From Chalara sp. BL73 (Eukaryota; Ascomycota; Leotiomycetes; Helotiales), in the NCBI GenBank assembly GCA_918026815.1, contig CAKJVC010000139.1:310001-374000 (forward strand): a DNA stretch of 64,000 nt, in the 5' to 3' direction. Shown piece after piece: positions 1-12,711 of this stretch; the first letter of the stretch is position 1; each line of letters opens with the position of its first letter. The translations under genes and the position numbers were made by a program. The notes under the pieces were generated by a model. It ran no database searches. It was not told the DNA's origin and saw nothing but the letters and a program-made list of their open reading frames with translations.

Positions 1-3000
1 CCTGCGAATATTAAGCGTCAAAGTGGGCCTACTTATATTTATGATTCAAGGAAGTCTTACTTGGATCAGTTGTAAAGGCCGGATATTCGTCGTCATCACA
101 AGTGTATATCGTATCTTCTATCACTAGAGGTCCACTAGGGGCCAAAAATTTCTCCATCACAATCTTCAGAGGCTCGCCTTTCTTGACACGTTCGCCCTTT
201 TTGATAAGCAGTTGGTGTGTGTTCTTGCAGTATTGTTTCCCATCAGGCGAGCCGGTGAAGTAGTAATCAGGATGTAGGCCATTTTGAAATAGTTGCAGCT
301 TATCTACAAAGTAGTTTCGGCGGGCAATCTCATGAGATCTCGCCCTGTCTGTGGATCAGGCATTCAACGTTAGCTTGCCCATACACAAATATCTAGAAAA
401 CAAGATGCTATCTTATAAGTAATTCGCTCAAAAGACATTTAAGGAGTGTATGCATGTCTTGAGAGCAAGTTACTCATAAACCTTTCCAATTTAGAACACT
501 TGCTCTGTGAAGCTGATACTTACCCACTATTACGTTAGTCACTGCTCCTTTCGACATAGCATTTGCGCTATCCATTGGTCGAACGATCCTTGGCATTAAT
601 TCAGGCGGCATATGAAGTTTGATCTGCTGAAATAAGTGTTCATTTGCACCGAAAGTTCCTGCCACCAATATGTTCTGAATTAAACAGTTAATTTTATGAT
701 ACTCGCGTTGCATCACATAATGAGTTTTGACTGACCTGCAGAATCTTATGTTTTCCTCGCACATCGATAATTTGATTTCGGATTAACTCAATAATACGAT
801 CGACAACCTACTGTCAAGTTAGTCCTTCCTTAACATAAAAGGCTAATAAAACAGCGTAAGAAACGCTTCAAATGCATTGCCCAGAGGCTTCTACGATAGA
901 GGTTCGAGATCTATGTGCGAAGTTTGATTTCCAAAGAATTTGTACAAGTTGATGCTAGAAGTACTTACCGGCTCGAAACAGGCCAAGACCTCATCATTAG
1001 TGAAAACCATATACCCTTCTTCAATGCCAGCTTCTGGGTAATCTGCCTCAATTCCAACATCAACGGCCCATTTCTGTCCATTATTGCGGAAATCGTGCCG
1101 GATACGGTTCTCAAAGTCTACGAGGCATTTACCGTATACACGTGATGCAGTCTTAGATCCTTGAGGAAGTCTCATCAGACGCAGCTTGGATTGGAGTATA
1201 TTATTGAAATTTCGGTTTGTTGCAGTTGATCTATAGGCGGTTAGTATTGCGATCTGAAACCAAGGATGACCTATTACCCGCAAGAATCTCCAGTCGTCAC
1301 GGTGAGCTCCTTCATTGTAAGGGGGAGCTCATCCTCGACCTCATATGCGATTAGATCGACAGTTCCTCCACCGCAATCAACCACGATGAAAGCGTCACCA
1401 GCTTTGAGATTGAGCAAGCCTGTTTTTGTACAGTACATTGCCAAACTTTTTGGTTCTGATATCAGACTAAGATGCTCGCTATAGGGAGTGGATACAAAAC
1501 CAGCTGCAACAATCGCGTTACGCAGTTTCAATTGTGTTGCCTCGTTGAACATAGTAGGTACAGTGAAGGAGAAGTGAATATTCCGCTCTTCACGGTCAAA
1601 AATTGCTCCGAACCATTTTCGTAGTTGTGTTCGTATTGTTTGACGAAGTTTGAACAGAAAATCGGCAGTAACATCTACGGCGGACTTGCCTGGTGGCAAC
1701 GGAGGTATACTGACGAAATCCTAGAAACCAATCAAACACTTGGTCAATTACATGTGGATATCCGAAGGGTCAGGAACTGGATTAGAACTGAAATGGAATA
1801 GCAAGAAAGAACTTGTAGAAAGCAACAATCCCCCCCCCCAAAGTCCCGCAGGGCAAAGCAGAAAACAAATGAAAATGACAAGACTTACAACATAATTGTT
1901 CCCTTTATCCATGAGTTGCAATTTGAACCATTCGACTTTTTGTATATTAGGCCTTGGATAGCCCATTGGTGTAATCGCATCTGCAATGTCAGTACCCCAC
2001 CCAACAACTTTTTGATACTGGTCATAATAAAGGACCGAGGGAACCTATGCCTTGTTAGCCCTTTTTCGAACGCAAAATCAACCCACTACAGCATACCCTT
2101 GGCGTAGAATAATTGCCCGCACCTGGCCACTCAGTAATTATGTCTTCCTTGGCTTCTGTATTTGATATAAAAGCAAATGCAACTGCAGAGTCCTGAGTCC
2201 CAAAGTCGATACCAACAATTAACATCGTTTGAGTTCGTCTTGAGCTTGGAACAGCAGTGCCTGTGTATGATTGTGTAGGCAAGAGTGCATTTGATGTTGA
2301 TGCTGGAGCAGGTTGAGGATAAAATGGTTGCTGCACAGCTGGTGGACCTGGGTGCACAGATGGAGTATGCGGCTGCTGGTTTGTAACCTCTTGGTAGAAG
2401 GTTGTTGCGCTTCTGGGAGGTTTTGGTGTTTGTGATCCGCCATGACGGGGGCTGCCAAAGTCTTGCGCCATTCGTACTCCGATGTGTGGTCGCGCAGCAG
2501 CTGGACTGACAGAAGACACAGAAGAGGCTTCACCGTTACTGACAGTATACGGACTCGGAAGTGCTAGTGGAGTTTTGAGGGGTGGGGTGACCAGTGGTGA
2601 AGTATTCTTGGGTGTTGCAATTTTTTGGCTAGATATCACTTGGGATAGGTAATCAAGAGGCGAGGCTGGAGGTTCATCGGTATGTCCGGGTGGAAGGAAG
2701 CTAAGATAGACCTTTGAGTAGACATACTTTATTAGCAGAGTGAGGAAGCTATGCGGGACACAAGACAGGCTGTACCTCGGATTCTGCTCGATCGCCTTTC
2801 GCTAAACAAATTCTTGCTCGAAGGTTTATGCTTTCGTAATATGAAGAGTGCTCTTTGCCGAGTATCTTCTTCTTACCAACTAACGCTCGCTTGCAATACT
2901 TGTCCGCTGTATCTAGCTCGCTACGTTCAAAGTATAGAAGCGCGAGTGTATGTAGACCGTGGAAGACAGAAACGTCGACCTTTTGTTTTCCTGTAGCAAT

Positions 3001-4183
3001 CGGGATGATAATATTCTCAGCTTCCTCCCATTTTCCTTGAAAACAGCACGTATAGGCAAGCTTTATATTGATCGCGACCAAATTTTCGGGAGATTGGTCC
3101 TCCATTCCCCTTCTATCAATCACCTTTCTGAAGAATTGTTCCGCCTTCTCATAATCTCTCTCCTCCAGCTTCACTAATGCAAGTTCTTCAAACTTTCGAG
3201 TGAGATCCTTCTCAATATCGGAGTCTGAATCAGAATCATTCGCTAGGGTCAGGTCTGTTCCGGTTATTGGTTCTCTCTTGACAGAGCTATCTGCAGCCGA
3301 CGATGACATCCCTGTGGAGGAAAGACCGTCTTCTCCTTGTTCATCTTCTTCAGTAATTCCTGGAGGCGGAATCCAATTTTCTATGTTAGATAGTTCCTCC
3401 TGGCTAAGTGGATCTCCCAGCATGCTTCCACCCCACACAGTCGATCTCGATCCTTCAGTCATGATGGCACTAGCGCTGGAATGGAATGTCTCTGCAGCGT
3501 GGGCAAGTTTCTTGAGATTTTGAGATATACGTTGGCTCTCGTCATGCTCATCACCAAGGGCCGTGGCGTTATCCCGTAACTGCAAAGCCCCTTCAACCCG
3601 TCCAATCTGTGATTTAAGGTCCGACAGGGTACGAAAAACTGTTTCTTGAGAGGAGTTGCTCTGTAAAAGAAGGCAGCTATAAATTAATTAGTACTGGCCC
3701 TAGATATGAAACATTCGCGTCGGTTATGTACAGGTTGATCATGTGAAGTGCACTTTGCATAGCACTATTATAGGACTGCACGCGTTGTTTATACACAACG
3801 ATATCCTTCATTTTGAGACTCAACTTGATCTGTTTCGTAGGGCGTCTAAGGAATCCGCGACCAAGAAATGCCCCCCTCTGAACATCTTCTAGTGTGGCAT
3901 CCAGCCTCTCAAGAGTGGCTCTGCAATCATCAAGAGACCCTCTGACACTTGACCAAAGAGTGCCATCAGGATCAATCTGAGCACTTGCAATCTGAGGGTT
4001 CCTTTTCCAGCTCTTGCTAATAGCGTCAAGGACTCGCGACAGGGCAAGTATCTCGTCACATACCCCAGTGACACTTGAATCGACTTGGCGCGTATCGTCT
4101 ACCCAAGTGTACAGAGTGGCGGAGACTTTGACGCATAACACAACCAAACTAGCTGACCCCGCGGCTATTGATAATGGATCCAT
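1..4183 (-). CDS. HeLo-like / TPR / Hsp70 (HSPA12-type) chimeric ATPase, 3'-truncated by window edge
   Basis: Ten-exon model, minus strand: 4183-3732, 3658-2776, 2711-2097, 2044-1889, 1720-1278, 1230-969, 807-736, 674-524, 348-61, then base 1 onward outside the window. About 1,107 residues are visible. Residues 1 to about 150 start MDPLSIAAGSASLVVLCVKV, the kind of domain (Helo_like_N / fungal STAND N-terminal) normally found in front of NACHT or NB-ARC ATPases. An acidic linker and TPR-like helices follow (about residues 290-440), then a Pro/Ser/Thr-rich linker, then an Hsp70-type nucleotide-binding domain from about residue 610. That domain shows phosphate-1 (VGIDFGTQDSAVAF), phosphate-2 (VVDCGGGTVDLIAYEV) and an adenosine motif (LVAGTFGANEHL). 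The divergent sequence resembles HSPA12-like fungal proteins rather than SSA/KAR2 chaperones. By inference it is a regulated ATPase switch with an NLR-like layout; the function is unknown. The long intron 1888-1721 contains a C-run. Confidence 0.8.
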
Positions 4184-5227
4184 CTAAGGGTCGAAGGATG
4201 CCTTTGCGCTGGTTGGCAAGGTGCTTGAGCCTATGCGATCGAGGTTGAGGAGCACTAAGCCAGGCGCTTTCAGCTGAAGCGGATTCCCCGACTCGGCTCC
4301 GGGCGAAACGACATCCATTGGCAGAAAGTGCATGTCTCACGTGCCGCAAGTGCTCACGCCCATTCCTCTATAATTTCGATAATAGAGTTCAGGAAACACA
4401 GTAAAACCGAAAATGAAGGTTAATAGAACAGACACTTCATAAATGGTTTCCTAGAAACTTTTAAAGTCAAGATGCCGTTGTTTTGGTTATGGCGAGGGTG
4501 GGGCGTTTGAACTTCTTCCAACTTAGCGGTTTTTCTCATTTCGCCAACATGAACGGCATGCATACTAGTAGACTGGGATTGCACTACATTGTACCATACC
4601 TTATTCCTTCATATAATGTCTATCTTTGCATTTCTTTGTTATGTAGTGATTGAGAAAGATATGGCTGACGGTGAATAGGATGTAGTGGAATGAGTGCCTA
4701 AGTATATGACTTAGGAGACAACTAAAATCTAGCTTTGTTCCATTATATGGATTAACATCACAGAGCAAGTGTATGTACCAGATTTTTCGCCCTTACGAAT
4801 TTTTTTCCACGAATTGTATATAATAGAGTCTGATATCCAAATCCATCTCTGAAATGGGTAGGAGATAGTCTCGACAGTTGTGTGACATTTGTTCAAGCTT
4901 GAGCGTCAGAAAGAAGACGGGTTTTTAAATGGCCCATCTCACTTTTTGCCTTGCGTTCTATTATAACATCGCTTCCGTTTTTCATATGATTTTCCACAAC
5001 ATCAGCGATCTCAACCTCCCGCCTTTTTTAATGTTGATTTCCACTGCGATTCATAACGCTCCTGGCATTGTGTGGGATTCCAAGTAGAACGTCCTTTTTA
5101 CTACATCATTCTGTAGGTGAAGGTAAAGACAGCGCCTGATTCCCCAACTCGACCTATTGCGGAGAGTGGTGATCTGGTCCAGACTTCGCGTCATTCACTT
5201 GCGATACCTCAGCAGCAAGAAAATGCA
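4184..5227. other. Intergenic, no gene seen
   Basis: AT-rich spacer between the start of the HeLo/Hsp70 gene and the 3' end of the 2EXR gene. Only short unsupported open frames occur. The part next to 4183 presumably holds the promoter of the HeLo/Hsp70 gene; no clear motif was found. Confidence 0.6.
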
Positions 5228-6044
5228 TCACTCTGCCCATTTCCCTCCAGTAACGCTCCCGACCAGCAATTTGCTTCCCCGGTTGAATACCCTCACTTCA
5301 GGACACTCCCAATCAGGGTTCAGCTCTTTTGCGTCCGCAAACGGCCTAGTCAGTTGAGAGATGTACCGATTTGGATCAAGACTAGAAAATGAAAGCAATA
5401 AATGGTCAGAGCGCTGACTTTTCAGAATAAATGCTTGGGTTTTGGTTGTATGATGAGAGAGAGCAAAAGCATGATATACAGCACCAGTGCTATCTGTCAA
5501 ATAGAGGTATGAGATGAGCTTACTTCCAACCATAGGCAGGGCCTTTGTCTGCGAATAAGTCCAGTGTCTTTAAACTTGACATGTCCTCAATGATATCCAT
5601 ATTGAAGGTCCCGAAGTATTCAGCATCATTCACATCCAAAACTAATCTTCTGATGCCTTGAAGCTCGATCAGTGGCAGATATACAAGCAGTGATTCAGAA
5701 AAACAGAACGTGTCATTCTCGAATGAGACATAGATATAACTGATGGCTGGAAGGTGCTTCTCTGTTGGAGTGCGGAGACAAGGCGTGTATACAGCGAGAG
5801 CTTCACGTCGAGATTCTTGACAGACGTGGAGTACAGGTGGGATAAAAATATTGGCCCGGAACCTTGGGCTAGTTCGCGGTCCACCTCGCTGATACGGTGG
5901 CTTCACGCCGGCGACTGTAACTGTCCGAGGCTCTGTGATGGCAAGTTCCCAAATCTTCAGACGTAACTCTGTTGGCAGGTCGGGGAATGAATGGAATCGT
6001 AGATCTGAGCTTGGTGCTACTACATGTGGACATGAGCTTGCCAT
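5228..6044 (-). CDS. 2EXR domain-containing protein
   Basis: Two exons, 6044-5524 and 5381-5228, joined by an intron with a GTAAGC donor and CTAG acceptor that keeps frame; predicted protein 224 aa. The start is the ATG opening MASSCPHVV; the frame runs further upstream but without a better ATG. Residues about 15-45 contain FPDLPTELRLKIWELAITEP followed by PPVLHVCQESRREAL, the pattern of the fungal 2EXR family (F-box-like, many paralogues per genome). The biochemical role of this family is not established. The protein is short but has the usual family layout. No linkage to its neighbours is evident. Confidence 0.8.
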
Positions 6045-9000
6045 AGCGTGAGAGCTCAGATAATCTTTGAGAGTACACAAAAGCACAAGCCGGAGGGAAA
6101 TATGGGAGAATCAGCGCTTGCCTGCTGATCAATGAGGCGGGTTTCAGATTTGTTGACATGATGTTCGATTGTTTACCTTTATATCATTTGTAACCCTACC
6201 ATGTTGTGATTAATGAGATCTTAGGCAGCAAGATAACATGAGTCGAGTAGAGAATATTGACATCATGTGATCTGGCTAGGGCATCCATTTTGCCCTTCTT
6301 GGCAGGGAGCTTATTAATACTAACATTCTCACAATTGTTTAATCGCAATCCTAGTCTGTTTTTAGATGGCTGGAACAACATGAATCTCCTTTCTAGGGGT
6401 TGATCACGTGTGCATTCTCATGCCCTTTCTAGTGGCTTCCTAAGCTTGATACTCCACCACTTGGGTCTTCCAGACATTCACTTTATTTTCCACATAACTA
6501 AAATTGAGTAATAATTTGATCTACAGTCACTCTTAGGCTGCCAAAGCAATAGCAAATATATCTTTCATTACGTGGCCGTCACTACACTTCCTAGTATCCA
6601 ACTCGACTTCATTGAGAATCGTGACTGGATCTTTGAATCTATCAAGGTTTCAAAGAATCCGAGTGGCAAGACTGAGAACGGCAGTCTAGTACACACTACT
6701 TGAACTCATGTGCCTTATATGATTAGCAATACTGAATGTTTGACACAAATTCTGTACGTCAGACTTTTCTGAATATGGCTGGTTGGGTTATCATATGGAG
6801 GGCGATAGGTTCTTGCACTCCTGAGTATGACGTTACATTTACTTAAATTTGATGCTTTGATCTTTATCTTCTATAGGAATTACTTGCTGAGATAATCTCA
6901 TAGCCAATTTGCAAGGAAATGCTCGTGGATGTGGTTAAGGGAGACTACTGGCGAGTAATTTTGCAGAAAATAGTCTTCATATGTTGCCCCGGCATGTTTT
7001 GTGCAAGCAATACTTACCATCTGCAAGTATGACTGTACGCTAAGAAGGCTTATTTCATTTGGCCAACTTACCAATGACAGGTAGGGTCCCCCTTTTCTCC
7101 CCTCAAAGAGTTTAGGGTCCTTACAGCCTGTCACAATTCTTGCCGACACTTTATAGCTAAGTGGCAGAAGGCTATATCATAAGATAAGCCGTTTTATGGC
7201 GTGGATAAAGTAGGAGCAGACCGAGGAGTATGTTTGGAGAATATCATGAAATAGACAACGGGCCAGATTACTGCACCAATCGCTAATACCGAAATTGATA
7301 ATGTCATATTGGGGCATCCTGCCCATACTCTGAAGTATTTGATAGACCGTTGTAGCGTCCCCTTATCACGCATACCAGTATTCCTTATTAATGATATAAA
7401 ATCTGTCATAAGCGCTTTATTACGCTGTATCTTAGCACTTACATGGGATTGAATGGAGCGGAAATCAAACCCAATTCGAGTGCCGTCTCATGCAGAGGTG
7501 AGAAGACGCTTAGATGTCCATCACCAACTGTACACGAAGAATGGTGGCATCTATCTGTATGCAAATGCAACACATGCAGATAGAGAAGCCTGTAGGTGGT
7601 GTGGTAGGTCGTCGATGCTCATCTCAAATGGCAAAGGCCTCAGGCGGAGCTCGTAATTCTCTCTCCAAGAAGTCCGAATTTATTGATGCAGCATTAGCAG
7701 AAATGTTCAAACCGCTGCGCAAGCCCAATGTTAACTCCTTGTTTGCAAGCTCCCTTTTCTAGCTAATGAGCTTTATGTTCTCGCCAACTTAATATTTGCC
7801 TAAGAGACAACAATCAAGATTCTTGATCCCATAGAGAAAATTATCTGTCAACGGCACTTTAGTTATGGCAATATTTGGTCCGGACGAATCCCGGAGGACC
7901 ATTCTTACGTTGGGTGCTGGTCTAGATCGCACTTGGCATGGGTTCCGTTCGGCGAAGACCATTAGCTGATCTGAGGTATGTAACGAGCGATGATTCAGTC
8001 TTCCCGGCCATTCCAAAGAGACTGTAAACCGTATGTCTCATACTTGCTACATGAGCAAGGAGAACTCATCAGAAACTACAAGGTCAAAGGCGACAAATCT
8101 TGCTGAGAGGCTTGTGGCTTATCATAGCGATAACTCTATATAAAGCTATTTGAGCTCACAAAATTATTGTCGAAGACCCTGAAGTTAAGACCAAAGTACG
8201 TAGATGAGGGGAATCGTGCCAAGTACATTCTATGAGAATGTGATTCGTATTTTTACACGTTTCTAAACATCCAGGCCTAAAATAAAACGGTAGTAGCATA
8301 CGAACGTGCTCAACTTTCAACAACAGAGAAATCTAGCCTGAATAGGTGCTTCACTTCTCCTTTTGGGACGCGGGAATGTGATGAGGTAAAGTCGAATATA
8401 GTTTTTAATAGGCTTGTACAATAGTTGGCCGAAAATACAACAAATAAGTCGCGAATACTAAATGCAGAACGACGCGTATCTGCTGATACCTCACCACTGG
8501 GAAGTAATCCAAAGAGTGATATAAATAGGTTTCAGCATTGGTAGCGAAACAAGCGGAATCTTCCGATTTTGGTAGTAAGTGATTAAGTGCTGCAAGCAGA
8601 GACACCCACTAATTTTTAGCAGCAATTTATAGTGCCCACATCGAGTACCAGTATCGAGTACCAGTACTTCCGTAGACCTAGATTTAAACAAAGGCTTTTA
8701 TGTTCGCTAGGTGGTCATGGCAATATTGAGACAATAGCAGGTGAAAGAGTTCAACAAGAGCATAATCAAAGCAGCCTAGCACATCTCCTCGAAGAGACGA
8801 ATCTTAAAGTCCCTTGACACAGTTTCGCTGAAAAAAACAAGATAAAACAAGTGAAGGTTATGGGTGGACAAGACACCAGCGGAAGAATAGTAAGAATGTA
8901 AGGGTCATAGAATGTAGGATGTGTTCAAAAACGCTTTTTAAGACATGCCCTAACATTGAGCTATGACTGACGCTATAAAACTGAGATCATCTTACATTCG

Positions 9001-9094
9001 AATGAAAATGAAAATGAGGTGCATACACAGGACGACTTTTGATATTGTACACATCATTAGTATCTGAACGTCACATATCTAAGCTTCTATTTAT
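6045..9094. other. Gene-poor AT-rich region
   Basis: About 3 kb with no open frame that I can join into a credible gene. Frames of 60-83 codons at 6898-7149, 7194-7409 and 7789-8016 (minus) and 7453-7762 (plus) show no recognised motif. A 13-bp direct repeat (ATCGAGTACCAGT-like) lies at about 8640-8668. The right end contains the 3' flank of CCT8. Confidence 0.5.
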
Positions 9095-10886
9095 CTAGTC
9101 CTCATCCCAGTTCTGATAGAGTTAGTTAAAAGATCCACCTAGAATGCGTATACGTGACTTACAGGGTTTGGTCCAGGAGGTTTAGGGCCACCGGCTTGCC
9201 GTGCAACAATAATTTGATCAACAGAAAGTACCGTTCGAGCTGCTTCCGTGGCTAGCTTGATAGCCCAGCTCTTTGAGATCATAAGATCTAGAATGCCCTC
9301 ATCCTTTGCATCTAAAATGCCAGTGTTGTCTTCGTTCTTTGAAGTATTAGCACTTATATCAGTTTGAAGGAATGATCAGCTCCTTACCTCGATGTCCACG
9401 CCAGTCGTCCAGTCATCCTTTTTATGATGAGCTGCGTAAAGCCTACTCAAAACTTCTGTCGCATCCAGGCCAGCGCTCTCTGCTAACGTTCTAGGAATGA
9501 CCTCGAATGCTTCGCCAAACTTTCGAATAGAGTATTGAGACAGACCAGGTGTAAGATCACCAAAAGCCTGTATCCGCTCTACGAGCTGCATCTCAGTGGC
9601 TCCTGCACCCGGTACTAACCTGGCATCTCTTGTGATAGCCTTCACAACGTTGACTCCGTCATCAACAGCACGCTCAATGTCATCTAGGTGATTTTGTGTG
9701 GCTCCTCGAATAACCAAAGTGGCTGTTCTCGTAGTCTCGTTCTCTTGTCTGAAAACCGTGACTCGATCCCCACCAATCTCCAAGGTCTCAACAACATCAA
9801 CGTTGCCCATCTCATCTGGCATGGGAGCTCCCAGCCGAGCAAGTGGAGTTGCTCCAACCACCCTACATAATCTCCGGAGCTCAAATTTGCTGAGAATACG
9901 AATGACTAGGATACCAAAGCGGTTGAGGTAGTGCATCGCAAGCTCGCCGACTGTGGAGCCAGCTACAACGACACGAAGTCCAGAATCATATAGTTCTTTT
10001 ATAGCGGTCTCGAGTTGAGTCTCCTCTCCTTTCGTAAAATCCAACATCTCCTTCGCATTGTGTAGCAGAACCGTTCCCTTGGTCTCAGTTTGGCTGATAT
10101 CGATCGGGCATGAGTATACACCGACCTTTGCTCTTGTTGCCTTCTTCACTGATCCATCTGGTTCACGTCCGAAAACCATGCCCTTTACCACCCTACTTTG
10201 TTCTAAGCTCCCACCCATTATCTTGACTACCCGGATATTGTCTACGTTGAAGTTGATGGGATTCTTAGGAAGTACGGCTAATACAGCCTCAGCAACCATA
10301 TCTGCCAGAAAATCCTCGCTGCCGCTTTGTTTGCTAGCAACAACTGTACGAATGGCTTTGCTGAGCTCCGGTTGTGATCTAATATCCTCAACTTTATCAA
10401 TAACAAGATTTTCTAATTCGTCCAAGGCAAACTTCTGGGCACGTTCGTATCCAGTCACCACATCGCTAGTCTTTAAGCCCATTCGTAATAAATCCTCAGC
10501 CTTCTTGAGAAGCTCTCCCGCAAGCACAATTACCAGATTTGTAGCATCTCCCATCTCGGCTTCTTGCTGCTGACTTGCCATGACAATAAGCTTTGCGGCA
10601 GGGTGAACAACGTCAAGCTCGCGGAGGATTGTGGCTGCGTCGCTGGTCAGAATCATCTTCTGGAGATGGTTGATGACGATTTTGTTTCGGCCATATGGCC
10701 CAAGGGAGGTTTGTACAGTCGAAGCTATGGTTCGGCAAGCGTCAATATTTCGTAGAACAGCTCCATCTTCAGATTCATAGCTATTGCAGGTTAGTTGCCA
10801 ATTTGCGAGAAGACTTGAAAGATATACTTCTGATATCCTTGTTTAAAGAGCCCGGCGTTGGGCGCATTTGGAATATTTAGAGACAT
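9095..10886 (-). CDS. CCT8: T-complex protein 1 (CCT/TRiC) subunit theta
   Basis: Four exons: 10886-10828, 10780-9388, 9336-9163 and 9112-9095; predicted protein 547 aa, the usual length for CCT8. It is one of eight subunits of the cytosolic group II chaperonin that folds actin, tubulin and other clients. The start MSLNIPNAPNAGLFKQGYQ is typical of theta subunits. Seen motifs include TSLGPYGRNKIVIN and TSDAATILRELDV (ATP-binding region), an EEAEMGDATN-like box (here QQEAEMGDATNLV) and VPGAGATEMQL near the C-terminus. The last exon encodes only NWDED and the stop, as in other filamentous fungi. The divergent neighbour at 11160 shares a 273-bp intergenic promoter region. Confidence 0.96.
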
Positions 10887-11159
10887 CTTGAAAATTTGCT
10901 CCTATTCTGAAAAAAGTGTCGCAAATTGTCGTGAGGCACGCACTGCGAAAGCTCTTTTTTTTAGTACCTGAGATCCCAAAAATTCGCGGTGGACGTGATT
11001 TAATGCCACAATATCCAGGCATTCACGGTCCAACGTTTTTCCTGTTCCACCCTCATGTGAATAGCATCACTGTCTCTACAGGCAGCGCGATATCTCACAA
11101 TCTCCCCGAAGCACAACCAAAGTTTATATCGGGACAGACAATTCCCTACCGTCGATAGT
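10887..11159. promoter_or_regulatory. Divergent promoter region CCT8 / NHP10-like
   Basis: 273 bp between two divergent start codons. No factor-binding motif is certain; it is placed from gene order only. Confidence 0.5.
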
Positions 11160-12711
11160 ATGGCTCCTACTCCTGGTATGTACTTACTCTCCTTGTCGCA
11201 TCTTGAGGGTTTGGCGTCTTCCTGCTCTATATGCGTGCATCGTGCCAGAAACACGCCGTAGTCAATTAAGACATTGCTTTGGCTCGCAAGCTGGTTACAA
11301 CAAACAGTATTCTCTCTTAAATGTATCGAGTCCTGTGGCCAGGAGTTTTCTCTCAAGATGTACCAAAGGCTGAGACTATCTATCAAAACAACGAACATAC
11401 TCGTAATGGCTTTACCAATTGAAATAGGGTCATTGCGAGCGGCGACTCTCACTGCGTGCCTTTCCAGAGACCGCTAACCAAATTTCCAGGTGCCGTCCCA
11501 CCAGCTCTTGCGCCATCCATCGAAGAAGCTTATCGCCGAAAGGTATGCTAGCCAGTCTCCTGGCCCTCAAAGCAGCTACTAATCACAATTTTCATGCAGT
11601 GTATCCAGCTTAAGCAAAGGCTGAATGAGGTCGAAGAAGCGAATGATGCTTCACGCGTACGGTTGGTCCGGGCGCAAAGAGGTATCGAAAAACTACGACT
11701 TGAACGCGCATTTCTGCTCGAACAACTCGCAAAGCGAACAAGCACAAACGTGGACGATTCTGAAGGTAGTCCTAGTCCGCCTCCCACTGTACGTCTGCCA
11801 TCATCTGCTACACTTGGAACCACAAAGATATCATTGTGTCATAGATTAAGGGGGTTTGAATGGACAGGATTACTTGGAGCCAAATAGCCCTAAAAATGGT
11901 CTCAGACTCTACCTGCATCTGTATCTGCTCAGTTCTTCTACTTCCTGGCACAAGGATTTCACGCTCATCCTATGGCACTAGATGAATATCTCCATACTAA
12001 TATGCTCTGCAGCCGAAAGAAAAGCCGCTCCGCACGAAGCGTGGTCATCGAAAACCACCCTACCTTGAAAACTTAGGCGATGGCACAAGCAGCACGTTCA
12101 TTCAACAAGGACCCGTCACACATTCTCCCAGCTCCGATGCTTTCTCGCACTCACAAGCCGAACCCAACTCTCTCTTGAACGCCCGAGCACTTACGACTGA
12201 TGTACGTCGTGCTCCACAGACTAATGGAGCTCATAGTCAGCTTAATCATGTCTCTTCCTTATCCGTGCCTCAGAAGGAGCCGAAAAATGTCTTCGACGTA
12301 TATTGCAATAGCACAAGAGACAGTCTCGTAGCAAAAAATGAGGCTGCAATTGCAGAGGGAACATTCAACGTCGACTCAGAGCTAGCACATGGTTTCCAGA
12401 GACTGACAGATGAGGAACGATTTCCATTTGAGCACCAATTCAACGTCATCAAGAGCATGCGGGATAATGAGAAAAGAAATACTGCCGGCACCGAATCTAC
12501 GGTTTTCAACGCAGTAAATCGAAGTACGGAGCCAGAGGCCGAAACAAGACCTCCGGCCACCGAGACAGGCTCTGCCGCGATCCCGCTAATCAAACACGAA
12601 AATGATGTAGCCTCAAACCGGAACACTGACGGAGATGATGACGTGGAGATGGGAGAAGACGTAGACGAGACCGGATCACACGCAGGTGATGGTCGTTATG
12701 CGCGTTTTTGA
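11160..12711 (+). CDS. NHP10/Nht1-like INO80 complex subunit (HMG-box-like)
   Basis: Four exons: 11160-11175, 11490-11542, 11600-11788 and 12013-12711; predicted protein 318 aa with continuous phase. The N-terminal third (PSIEEAYRRKCIQLKQRLNE onward) is a charged coiled-coil segment; then comes a basic stretch (KPLRTKRGHRKPPYLEN). About residues 165-220 hold FDVYCNSTRDSLVAKNEAAI and the segment GFQRLTDEERFPFEHQF, a degenerate HMG-box pattern. The C-terminus is acidic (DGDDDVEMGEDVDE). This order matches fungal HMG-box subunits assigned to the INO80 chromatin remodeller. The assignment rests on pattern only. The 5' exon is tiny (16 nt), so the start is the least certain part. The 224-bp third intron is long for this window. 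Confidence 0.65.

Noticed and set aside
6898..7149. 83-codon minus frame with splice-like GTAAGT and TTGCAG signals nearby
   Set aside because: The signals would define an exon of only 3-4 nt and no family or longer gene model could be built.
8640..8668. 13-bp direct repeat
   Set aside because: Two copies only, no context to support a site or element.
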